Below, one piece after another: positions 3,522 to 10,188 of a stretch of DNA of 10,922 nucleotides. The translations under genes and the position numbers were made by a program. The notes below the pieces were generated by a model that was not told the origin of the DNA, ran no database searches, and was given only the letters and a program-made list of their open reading frames with translations. The DNA comes from DASVWZ01 sp036392935 (GTDB lineage: Bacteria > Acidobacteriota > Terriglobia > Terriglobales > Acidobacteriaceae), in assembly GCA_036392935.1 (NCBI GenBank), contig DASVWZ010000054.1:1-10922 (forward strand), written 5' to 3'. Position 1 is the stretch's first letter, and each line of letters starts with the position of its first letter.

Positions 3522-6497
3522 ATGAAGCACGAGCCATCCAACAAAAGTAGCCGCTCCGCGGCGGCTGCAAGCGGTTACAGTCTAAACTCGGTCCATGATG
3601 CGCCCGGGGACGGCGGGAAGAACAAAGAGATGCCGGCCCTCGAGCAGCCCCACTTTCTCAAGCAAGTTTATGAAATGTTGCCGCCCGCGAACCTGATCTA
3701 TGCGGATAAAGATTTCGTCATTCGCAACATGAACCAGACCTCATGGAACACCTTGCGAAAAATCCAGCATCTGCTGCCGGTCAAGGTCGACGATATTATC
3801 GGCATTTCGATCGACACCTTCCATAAGAATCCGCAGCGCGTGCGCAACATCCTCTCCGATCCCAAAAGGCTGCCGCACAACGGCTCCTTCGAACTGGGCA
3901 ACGAAAAGGTTGAGCTTACCGCTCACGCGGTCTACGACGAAAAGAACAACCTGGCCGGCTACATGGCGGCGTGGGAAGTCGTCACCGAGAAGAACCGGCT
4001 CCAGCAAGGAATGGATGCGATCTACCGCTCCCGTCCCTGTGTCGAGTTCGACATGGAGGGCAACGTAGTTCGCGCCAACGAACTTTTTCTCGCTCTGACC
4101 GGCTATACCCTGGCGGAAGTGCAGGGCAAGAACCACAGCTTCTTCGTTCCCGAATCCGACCGTAATCTTCCGGAAAACACCGGCCTTTGGCAAAAGTTCA
4201 AAGCCTGCCAGGCGCTGACCGGCGAATATCCGCGGGTGGGCAAGCATAACCGCGAGTTCTGGGTCGCGACCACTTACTATCCCATTCCCGACCACGCCGG
4301 AAAAGCATACCGCGTCATGCAGTTCATGACCGAGATCACCGAAAGCAAGTTGCGGGACAACGACTACGCCGGGCAGATCAAAGCCATTAGCAACTCGCGG
4401 GCGGTCATCGAGTTCGCCATGGACGGCACGATTCTCGGCGCCAATCACAACTTTCTCGCCGTGATGGGCTACTCGATCGACGAGATCAAAGGCAAGAACC
4501 ACAGCATGTTCGTTGGCGACACCACCCGCAACACCGCCGAATACCGCGAATTCTGGGCGGCGCTCAATCGCGGGGAAGCCCAGTCGGCGACCTTCAAACG
4601 ATTGACCAAGGGCGGCCGCGAGGTATGGCTTTCCGCAATCTACAACCCGATTCAGGATCTCCGGGGCAAATACTACAAAGTAGTAAAGTTTGCCACCGAC
4701 GTCACCGAAGAAAATCTCAAGACAGCAGAACAGGCCGGCCAGTTGGAAGCCATTCGCAGAGCGTCAGCCGTCATCGAGTTCGGCATGGACGGTGCCATCA
4801 TCACCGCCAACGACAATTTCCTCAAAGCCCTCGGCTATACCCTCGACGAGATCAAGGGCAAACACCACAGCATGTTCGTCGAAGAATCGTACCGTAACAG
4901 TCCGGCATACCAGGAGTTCTGGGCCAAGCTGAATCGCGGCGACTACGTGGCCGACGAATTCAAGCGCATCGGCAAGAACGGCAAGGAGGTATGGATTCAG
5001 GCTTCCTACAACCCCATCTTCGACCTGAACGGCAAACCCTTCAAGGTGGTCAAGTTTTCGACCGACGTTACCGCGCAGAAAATGGCGCTGAACGCCATGC
5101 TCGCCGACGCGGCCATGCTGTCGAAAGCCGCCGTCGAAGGAAAACTCTCCACCCGCGCCGACCTCACCAAGCACCAGGGAGACTTCCGCAAAGTCGTCGA
5201 AGGCGTTAACGCCACACTCGATGCCGTCATCGGCCCGCTGAACGTCTCCGCCGACTACGTCGACAAAATCAGCAAGGGTGTCATTCCGCCAAAAATCACC
5301 GACAACTACAACGGCGACTTCAACGTCATCAAGAACAACCTCAACGACTGCATCGGCGCGGTCAACGCCCTGGTGGCGGACGCCGTCGCGCTGTCGAAGG
5401 CTGCGGTCGAAGGCAAACTCTCCACCCGCGCCGATGCCTCTAAACACCAGGGAGACTACCGCAAGATCGTCGAAGGCGTAAACCAAACCCTCGATGCCGT
5501 CATCGGCCCGGTGCAGGAAGCCGGGGCTGTGCTGAAGCGCATCGCCGCCGGCGATCTTACCGCCAAAGTCAGCGGCAGCTATCAGGGCGATCACGCCGAT
5601 ATCAAAAACGACATCAACTCGATGACCGAGGCGCTCGGCAGCAGCATGCGTTCGATCGCCGAAAATGCTACCTCCCTGTCCACCGCCTCCGAAGAGCTCA
5701 CCGCTACCAGCCAGCAGATGAGCGCCAACGCCGAAGAAACCTCGGCCCAGGCCAACGTAGTTTCGGCCAGCGCCGAGCAGGTTGACAAAAACCTGCAAAC
5801 CGTCGCCACCGGCACCGAAGAGATGGGCGCCAGCATCAAGGAGATCGCCAAGAACGCTCACGAATCGGCCAAAGTTGCGACCGAAGCCGTCAAAGTCGCC
5901 GAGGACACCACCCAGATCGTGACCAAGCTGGGCGAATCCTCCACCGAAATCGGACAGGTGATCAAGGTCATTACCTCGATCGCCCAGCAGACCAACCTGC
6001 TCGCCCTGAACGCAACCATCGAAGCCGCCCGCGCCGGCGAAGCCGGCAAGGGATTCGCCGTAGTCGCCAACGAAGTCAAGGAACTGGCCAAGCAAACCGC
6101 CAAAGCCACCGAAGACATCAGCCGCAAAATCGAAGCCATCCAGGGCGACACCAAAGGCGCCGTCGGAGCCATCGCTCAGATCAGCGCCGTCATCAAGCAG
6201 GTCAACGACATCTCCAACACCATCGCCACCGCGGTCGAGGAGCAGAACGCCACCACCAACGAGATGGCGCGCAACGTCGGCGAAGCCGCCAAGGGTTCGG
6301 GCGAAATTACCCGCAACATCAGCGGCGTAGCCGACGCCGCCAAGAGCACCACCCACGGCGCCAACGACTCGCTCAAAGCTTCGCAGGCGCTGGCCAAAAT
6401 GTCGACCGAACTGCGCGAACTGGTGGGCCAGTTCACCATCGACTCCGGCTCGCACAGCGGACCGTCGAAAGCCAGAGGCGCGCACTCCGGAGCCTGA
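3522..6497 (+). CDS. Soluble methyl-accepting chemotaxis protein, four PAS and multiple HAMP-like modules
   Basis: This 991-residue chemoreceptor would sense an intracellular cue and control CheA activity. I see no signal peptide and no membrane helix, so it should be cytoplasmic. PAS1 (about 45-155) is a divergent type with the FHKNP motif (H101). PAS2-PAS4 (about 160-280, 286-400, 407-520) are similar to each other and carry GYTLxEVxGKxHSxFV-like cores and FATDVTEE-like ends, as in BdlA-type receptors. Four HAMP-like modules fill about 521-705, with the motif AAVEGKLSTRAD occurring twice. The coiled-coil signalling domain (about 706-973) has the hairpin tip QQTNLLALNATIEAARAGE (823-840 plus flanking Q). 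Glu/Gln pairs at 724/725, 731/732, 738/739 and 766/767 are methylation-site candidates. The C-terminus (ending ARGAHSGA) has no NWETF-type CheR/CheB tether. GGGAG at 3505-3509 lies 12 nt from the ATG, slightly long. PAS ligands such as heme or FAD are known for related receptors but cannot be read from this sequence. Confidence 0.93.
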   Translation: MKHEPSNKSSRSAAAASGYSLNSVHDAPGDGGKNKEMPALEQPHFLKQVYEMLPPANLIYADKDFVIRNMNQTSWNTLRKIQHLLPVKVDDIIGISIDTFHKNPQRVRNILSDPKRLPHNGSFELGNEKVELTAHAVYDEKNNLAGYMAAWEVVTEKNRLQQGMDAIYRSRPCVEFDMEGNVVRANELFLALTGYTLAEVQGKNHSFFVPESDRNLPENTGLWQKFKACQALTGEYPRVGKHNREFWVATTYYPIPDHAGKAYRVMQFMTEITESKLRDNDYAGQIKAISNSRAVIEFAMDGTILGANHNFLAVMGYSIDEIKGKNHSMFVGDTTRNTAEYREFWAALNRGEAQSATFKRLTKGGREVWLSAIYNPIQDLRGKYYKVVKFATDVTEENLKTAEQAGQLEAIRRASAVIEFGMDGAIITANDNFLKALGYTLDEIKGKHHSMFVEESYRNSPAYQEFWAKLNRGDYVADEFKRIGKNGKEVWIQASYNPIFDLNGKPFKVVKFSTDVTAQKMALNAMLADAAMLSKAAVEGKLSTRADLTKHQGDFRKVVEGVNATLDAVIGPLNVSADYVDKISKGVIPPKITDNYNGDFNVIKNNLNDCIGAVNALVADAVALSKAAVEGKLSTRADASKHQGDYRKIVEGVNQTLDAVIGPVQEAGAVLKRIAAGDLTAKVSGSYQGDHADIKNDINSMTEALGSSMRSIAENATSLSTASEELTATSQQMSANAEETSAQANVVSASAEQVDKNLQTVATGTEEMGASIKEIAKNAHESAKVATEAVKVAEDTTQIVTKLGESSTEIGQVIKVITSIAQQTNLLALNATIEAARAGEAGKGFAVVANEVKELAKQTAKATEDISRKIEAIQGDTKGAVGAIAQISAVIKQVNDISNTIATAVEEQNATTNEMARNVGEAAKGSGEITRNISGVADAAKSTTHGANDSLKASQALAKMSTELRELVGQFTIDSGSHSGPSKARGAHSGA
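5103..5237 (+). repeat. Copy 1 of a 135-bp in-frame HAMP duplication
   Basis: This segment of the receptor gene encodes ADAAMLSKAAVEGKLSTRAD and the rest of one HAMP-like module, ending in DAVIGP. It is closely similar in DNA and protein to 5376-5510, 273 bp (91 codons) downstream. Runs such as aaactctccacccgcgccga are identical between the copies. Confidence 0.7.
5376..5510 (+). repeat. Copy 2 of a 135-bp in-frame HAMP duplication
   Basis: This segment encodes ADAVALSKAAVEGKLSTRAD and continues to DAVIGP. It matches copy 1 at 5103-5237 with scattered, mostly conservative or synonymous changes. The spacing of 91 codons equals a pair of HAMP modules, suggesting duplication of a HAMP pair in the receptor. 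Confidence 0.7.
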
Positions 6498-6513
6498 TGC
6501 CACCTTCTTCGGC

Positions 6514-6542
6514 GGTGGATGTCGGATCACCCGGCATCCACC
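6514..6542 (+). repeat. Strong intercistronic hairpin between receptor gene and cheB
   Basis: GGTGGATGTCGG (6514-6525) pairs with CCGGCATCCACC (6531-6542) over 12 bp, with one G-U wobble and a 5-nt loop. It starts 17 nt after the receptor stop codon and ends 10 nt before the cheB ribosome binding site. No T-run follows, so a full intrinsic terminator is unlikely. Such stems often stabilise the 3' end of an upstream message or reduce read-through, which would lower CheB relative to the receptor. That role is inference. Confidence 0.6.
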
Positions 6543-6562
6543 CCTAACTCACAAGGGCCGCT

Positions 6563-7645
6563 ATGCCGCCGATACGCGTACTGATCGTTGATGATTCCGT
6601 AGTCGTTCGGAAGTTGCTCTCGCAGGCGCTTTCCGCAAGGCCCGAGCTTGAGCTGGCAGGCACCGCCTCAAGCGGCGCTATCGCCCTCGCCAAGTTGCCC
6701 CAGCTTAATCCCGACGTGGTCACCCTCGACATCGAAATGCCCGGCCTCAACGGCATCCAGACTCTGATTGAAATCCGCCGTCTCTACCCCAAGCTCCCGG
6801 TCATCATGTTCAGCACCCTGACCGAGCGCGGGGCGGCGATCACGCTTGAGGCCCTATCGCTCGGTGCCTCCGATTACGTCACCAAGCCCACCAACAGCGA
6901 AAGCCTGGCCAACGCCATGGAGCAGGTACAGCGCGAGCTGACCGACAAAATACTTACTCTCGCCGTCCGCAATCACAACGGCACACCTCGTCATCAGCCT
7001 ATCTCCGCAACCAAAAAGAAATTGACTGATCAACCGGTGCACCTGCTTGCCATCGGCGCCTCCACCGGCGGGCCCAATGCCCTGGCCGAATTGATCCCCC
7101 GGCTTCCCGCAGATTTCCCCGTGCCCGTTGTCGTAGTCCAGCACATGCCGCCGCTGTTCACTCGCCTGCTGGCCGAGCGCCTCGATACCCGCTCCCCGCT
7201 CTCCGTGCAAGAGGCCGCAGCCGGCACAACCCTCGAACCCGGCTACGTATGGATCGCGCCCGGCAACCATCACTTGGTCGTGGCCCGCAAGGGTACTGCC
7301 GCGATCATCGATCTCAACCAGGCTCCGCCAGAAAACTCCTGCCGCCCAGCGGTCGACGTTTTATTTCGCTCCGTCGCCCACACCTACGGCGCGAACGCAC
7401 TGGCACTTGTCATGACCGGCATGGGTTCCGACGGCGCCCGCGGTGCCACCGAGATTCACGAAACCGGCGGCACTATTCTCGTCCAGGATGAGGCTTCCTC
7501 GGTGGTGTGGGGCATGCCCGGTGCCGTAGTAGCTGCCGGCGCGGCGGATCGTATTTTCCCGCTGGCGGAAATCGGCCCGGAAGTCGTCCGTCGCGTCACC
7601 GCCAGCCGTTCGCGCGCCGGCGCAGCCGCCGCACCAAAGATGTAA
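6563..7645 (+). CDS. cheB: Chemotaxis methylesterase/glutamine deamidase CheB
   Basis: CheB removes methyl groups from receptor glutamates and deamidates receptor glutamines when its receiver is phosphorylated by CheA. The 360-residue protein has the usual two parts. The receiver (1-120) has acidic pocket D10/D11, phospho-acceptor D56 in TLDIEMPG, the FSTLTERG switch at 83-90 and K108. The methylesterase domain (about 160-350) has catalytic S167 in GASTGGP, H194 in QHMPP and D290 in MTGMGSDG. All three triad residues are present, so it should be active. The ribosome binding site is AAGGG at 6553-6557, 5 nt from the ATG. It is followed by cheR after 33 bp. The receptor in the same operon offers Gln pairs (Q731/Q732) as deamidation substrates. 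Confidence 0.95.
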   Translation: MPPIRVLIVDDSVVVRKLLSQALSARPELELAGTASSGAIALAKLPQLNPDVVTLDIEMPGLNGIQTLIEIRRLYPKLPVIMFSTLTERGAAITLEALSLGASDYVTKPTNSESLANAMEQVQRELTDKILTLAVRNHNGTPRHQPISATKKKLTDQPVHLLAIGASTGGPNALAELIPRLPADFPVPVVVVQHMPPLFTRLLAERLDTRSPLSVQEAAAGTTLEPGYVWIAPGNHHLVVARKGTAAIIDLNQAPPENSCRPAVDVLFRSVAHTYGANALALVMTGMGSDGARGATEIHETGGTILVQDEASSVVWGMPGAVVAAGAADRIFPLAEIGPEVVRRVTASRSRAGAAAAPKM

Positions 7646-7678
7646 GCAAATCGCAGCAGATCGAAAGGGAGATCACAG

Positions 7679-8587
7679 TTGGAAACAGGCGTCGCCAAGT
7701 CGGTCGCAAAGCCGGAGACGGAAGACCTAAAAGACCCCGCGTACCGGAAAATCCGCGACATGATCTATCAGATCTCCGGCATCTACCAGACCGACGAAAA
7801 GCTGTACCTTCTCGCTTCCCGCTGCACCCGCCGCATGAACGCCACCAAAACCACCACACCCGCCGAATATCTCGACCATCTCACGCTGCGCGGCAACCGT
7901 GACGCCGAACTGCGGCTGCTGCTCAACGAAATCACTATCGGCGAAACCTACATGTTCCGCAGCGTTCCTCAGCTTGAGGCGCTACGAACCGTCATCCTCC
8001 CGCAGATTCTCGCCGCCAAAGGCGGCATGGGCTTCAAGCGTCTGCGCCTGTGGAGCGCGGGCTGCTCCACCGGCGAAGAACCCTACACTCTGGCGATGTT
8101 TCTGCTCGAAAACAGCGACAAACTACTCTCCGGCTGGACCTACGAAATTCTCGCCAGCGATCTCAACGACAACTCGCTGGCCGCAGCCAAGGCGGGAATC
8201 TACGGTGAGTACGCCCTTCGCAGCACCAGCGAGGCGCTGCGCAAAAAATACTTCAAGCCCTACGACGAAAAGCGGCTTCAGGCCACCGACCAGCTAAAAT
8301 CCCTCATTCGCTTCGACCGCGTCAACCTCAACGACGACAGCAAAATGATCTTCCTCAAAGGCCTCGACCTGATCTTCTGCTGCAACGTGCTGATTTATTT
8401 CGACCTCGCCTCAAAGCGCAAAGTCATGCAGCACTTTTTTGCCAATCTGATCCCCGGCGGGTATCTGTTTCTCGGCCACGCCGAATCTTTGTATCAGGTC
8501 GACGACCGCTTCCATCTGGTGCATTTCCCCGGCACCATTTCATACTGGAAGCCCCCTGCCGGATTTAGCGGAGCGAAAAAACCATGA
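7679..8587 (+). CDS. cheR: Chemotaxis protein methyltransferase CheR (TTG start)
   Basis: CheR transfers methyl groups from S-adenosylmethionine to receptor glutamates, opposing CheB. The 302-residue protein has the all-helical N-terminal domain (about 18-80, YRKIRDMIYQISGIYQTDEK and following) and the SAM-binding methyltransferase domain. The latter shows WSAGCSTGEEPYT at 125-137 (E133/E134), the acidic turn ASDLND and LIFCCNVLIYFD. I chose the TTG at 7679 because AGGGAG (7666-7671) sits 7 nt upstream. The next in-frame ATG (7760) is far from any ribosome binding site and would cut into the N-terminal domain. Its TGA stop (8585-8587) overlaps the ATG of the HDOD gene by 4 bp (ATGA), so the two are probably translationally coupled. 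Length is normal. Confidence 0.94.
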   Translation: METGVAKSVAKPETEDLKDPAYRKIRDMIYQISGIYQTDEKLYLLASRCTRRMNATKTTTPAEYLDHLTLRGNRDAELRLLLNEITIGETYMFRSVPQLEALRTVILPQILAAKGGMGFKRLRLWSAGCSTGEEPYTLAMFLLENSDKLLSGWTYEILASDLNDNSLAAAKAGIYGEYALRSTSEALRKKYFKPYDEKRLQATDQLKSLIRFDRVNLNDDSKMIFLKGLDLIFCCNVLIYFDLASKRKVMQHFFANLIPGGYLFLGHAESLYQVDDRFHLVHFPGTISYWKPPAGFSGAKKP

Positions 8588-9486
8588 CCACCCTAGAGGA
8601 AATCCGCCCTCGCATCAAAGCTCTCGAGTCGATGCCGACCATCCCCGCCACCATTCAACCGCTCCTCGACATGCTGCGCCTGCCAGCCGAAGAAGTTTCC
8701 ATAGAAAAGGTCGTTGAGCTGGTATCCTACGACTCCACCATCGCCGCCCAATGCCTGCGCATGGCGAACTCGCCCCTATTCGGTCGGCGCAACATGGAAA
8801 CCGTCCGCAATGCCATCATGGCCCTTGGCATCAAGCGCATCGAGGCCATCGTGATGGGCTGCTGTCTGAATCGTATCGTTCCCCCCGAAAAGTGGGTCCT
8901 CGACCCCGTCGTTTTCTGGCGCCACTCTCTCGGATGTGCCCTGGTCAGCAGCAAAATGGCTAAGCTGATCGGCTATCCCGATCCCGAAAAAGCTTACCTG
9001 GCCGGCTTATTGCACGACCTCGGCATCCTGGTCAACATGATCGCCTGCACCGACGAATTTCGCCAGTGCTTGCAGAAAGCGCATGACGAACGGGTGGCAC
9101 TCCACATCATCGAAGACCAGTTCCTCGGATTCAACCATTGTCAAAGCGGAAAAATCCTGGCCGAACAATGGAAATTTTCTCCCGATTTGACCGCCGTTAT
9201 CGAATTTCACCACAATCCCAACCCCGCGCCTGTCGCCGCGCCGCTGGTCGCAACCGTCTATCTCAGCGATCTCCTCTGCCGCCTGCGCGATCTTGATCAC
9301 GGATACTACGAAGCCATGGGCATCGACCTTACGGCAGAACGCGCTTGGGCCACATTAGCCGAACAGCATCCCGCTCTTGCTAACATGGACCTGGCCCGCC
9401 TCACCATGGACATTGACGGGTCCATGGAGGACATCACCAGCGTCGTCGATGCTGTCTTCAAACCCCACCGTGCCGCCGCTTCCTGA
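8584..9486 (+). CDS. HDOD-domain signalling protein in the chemotaxis operon
   Basis: HDOD domains are relatives of HD-type phosphohydrolases found in bacterial signal transduction, usually with no proven enzymatic activity. This 300-residue protein is a single HDOD domain (about 10-230) plus a C-terminal helical tail, with no receiver, GGDEF or EAL domain. The pattern of HD metal ligands appears complete: H114 (FWRHS), H144-D145 (LLHDLG), H185 (FNHC), H209/H210 (FHHNP) and D229 (YLSDLL). It starts inside the cheR stop codon (ATGA overlap) and is the last gene before a 122-bp gap, so it is most likely co-translated with cheR. A role in chemotactic output or motility is inferred from this linkage. 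Whether it hydrolyses a nucleotide or only binds partners cannot be told from sequence. Confidence 0.92.
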   Translation: MTTLEEIRPRIKALESMPTIPATIQPLLDMLRLPAEEVSIEKVVELVSYDSTIAAQCLRMANSPLFGRRNMETVRNAIMALGIKRIEAIVMGCCLNRIVPPEKWVLDPVVFWRHSLGCALVSSKMAKLIGYPDPEKAYLAGLLHDLGILVNMIACTDEFRQCLQKAHDERVALHIIEDQFLGFNHCQSGKILAEQWKFSPDLTAVIEFHHNPNPAPVAAPLVATVYLSDLLCRLRDLDHGYYEAMGIDLTAERAWATLAEQHPALANMDLARLTMDIDGSMEDITSVVDAVFKPHRAAAS

Positions 9487-9608
9487 ACCCCACTACCAGC
9501 CTCATAACTCACTTCCTATCATAGGTTTGCAATCCTTGCACCCTGCCCCCGATTCATCTTGACTATTGCCCTGAAATGCGAGACGCTGGGCGCCGTGTTT
9601 AAGACCCC
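9487..9608 (+). other. Gap between HDOD gene and sigma factor gene
   Basis: This 122-bp gap separates the chemotaxis operon from the sigma/kinase pair. It contains an 11-bp palindrome CCTATCATAGG (9515-9525), a direct repeat TTGCA-N4-TTGCA near 9527-9540 and a -35-like TTGACT (9559-9564) with no good -10 partner. I see no clear intrinsic terminator, so some read-through from the chemotaxis operon is possible. Confidence 0.5.
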
Positions 9609-10181
9609 ATGGAGACGGCTAACTCTACCATTTCGGCGCTTATCAGCCTGGCGGAGCAGGGCGATGAAGCTTCCGCTGCCCGGCTCTTCACTCTTCTGTA
9701 TACGGAACTTCACCGCCTCGCCAAACGCCAGTTAGCCCGGCAGGGTGACATAAGCCTTAGCGCAACCACTCTCATTCACGAGGCTTACCTCGATATGGCA
9801 GCCCAACACGGCCACTCTTTTCCCGACCGTGCCCGCTTCATGGCCTATGCCGCGCGGGTTATGCGCGGACTGATCATCGATCACGTTCGCAACCGCCTCG
9901 CCATCAAGCGTGGCGGCCACTTCGAACTGACCTCCCTCACCACCAACGTCGCAGATGCCGCGGGCGACGATCAGGAACTCAGCCGCATGAGCCAGGCCCT
10001 CGACGAGTTGGCCCAGGTCGACAGCTCCTTGTCCCAGATCGTCGACCTGAAATTCTTTTGCGGATTTTCCTTCGGCGAAATCGCCGACATGTCCGGTGTG
10101 TCGGAACGTACCATCCAGCGCAAGTGGGAAAAGGCGCGCATTTATCTGCATCGCAGTCTGCGCACCAACCTTCCCGTGTGA
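9609..10181 (+). CDS. ECF-type RNA polymerase sigma factor (Sig-70_X6-like)
   Basis: The 190-residue protein has the two domains of an extracytoplasmic-function sigma factor. Sigma2 (about 20-100) includes LYTELHRLAKRQL, TTLIHEAYLDM and the RARFMAYAARVMRGLIIDHV motif, followed by the basic NRLAIKRGG. Sigma4 (about 125-185) has the helix-turn-helix SFGEIADMSGVSERTIQRKW. The wording matches the subgroup often paired with Ser/Thr kinases in Acidobacteriota and Planctomycetes. An in-frame TAA at 9600-9602 rules out any start upstream of the ATG at 9609, but no Shine-Dalgarno is visible. The kinase gene starts 7 bp after its stop, so the two form a unit. No anti-sigma gene is seen. It lies 122 bp after the HDOD gene and is likely functionally separate from chemotaxis. 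Confidence 0.9.
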   Translation: METANSTISALISLAEQGDEASAARLFTLLYTELHRLAKRQLARQGDISLSATTLIHEAYLDMAAQHGHSFPDRARFMAYAARVMRGLIIDHVRNRLAIKRGGHFELTSLTTNVADAAGDDQELSRMSQALDELAQVDSSLSQIVDLKFFCGFSFGEIADMSGVSERTIQRKWEKARIYLHRSLRTNLPV

Positions 10182-10188
10182 AAACCCC

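Noticed and set aside
4764..6530. 588-codon minus-strand frame opposite the receptor gene, rich in Gly, Asp and Phe
   Set aside because: It mirrors the repetitive Ala/Glu/Lys codons of the coiled-coil and HAMP region on the + strand. It has no domain and no plausible ribosome binding site.
9515..9525. Palindrome CCTATCATAGG as an operator
   Set aside because: It is short and single, with no matching promoter or second copy in the window. It is only mentioned as part of the gap.
9559..9590. TTGACT as a sigma70 -35 element for the sigma factor gene
   Set aside because: No acceptable -10 element lies 16-18 nt downstream (GACGCT at the expected place).
9568..9592. Nested stem GCCC...GGGC as a terminator of the chemotaxis operon
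   Set aside because: Only short 3-4 bp stems form and no T-run follows, so it is too weak to call an intrinsic terminator.
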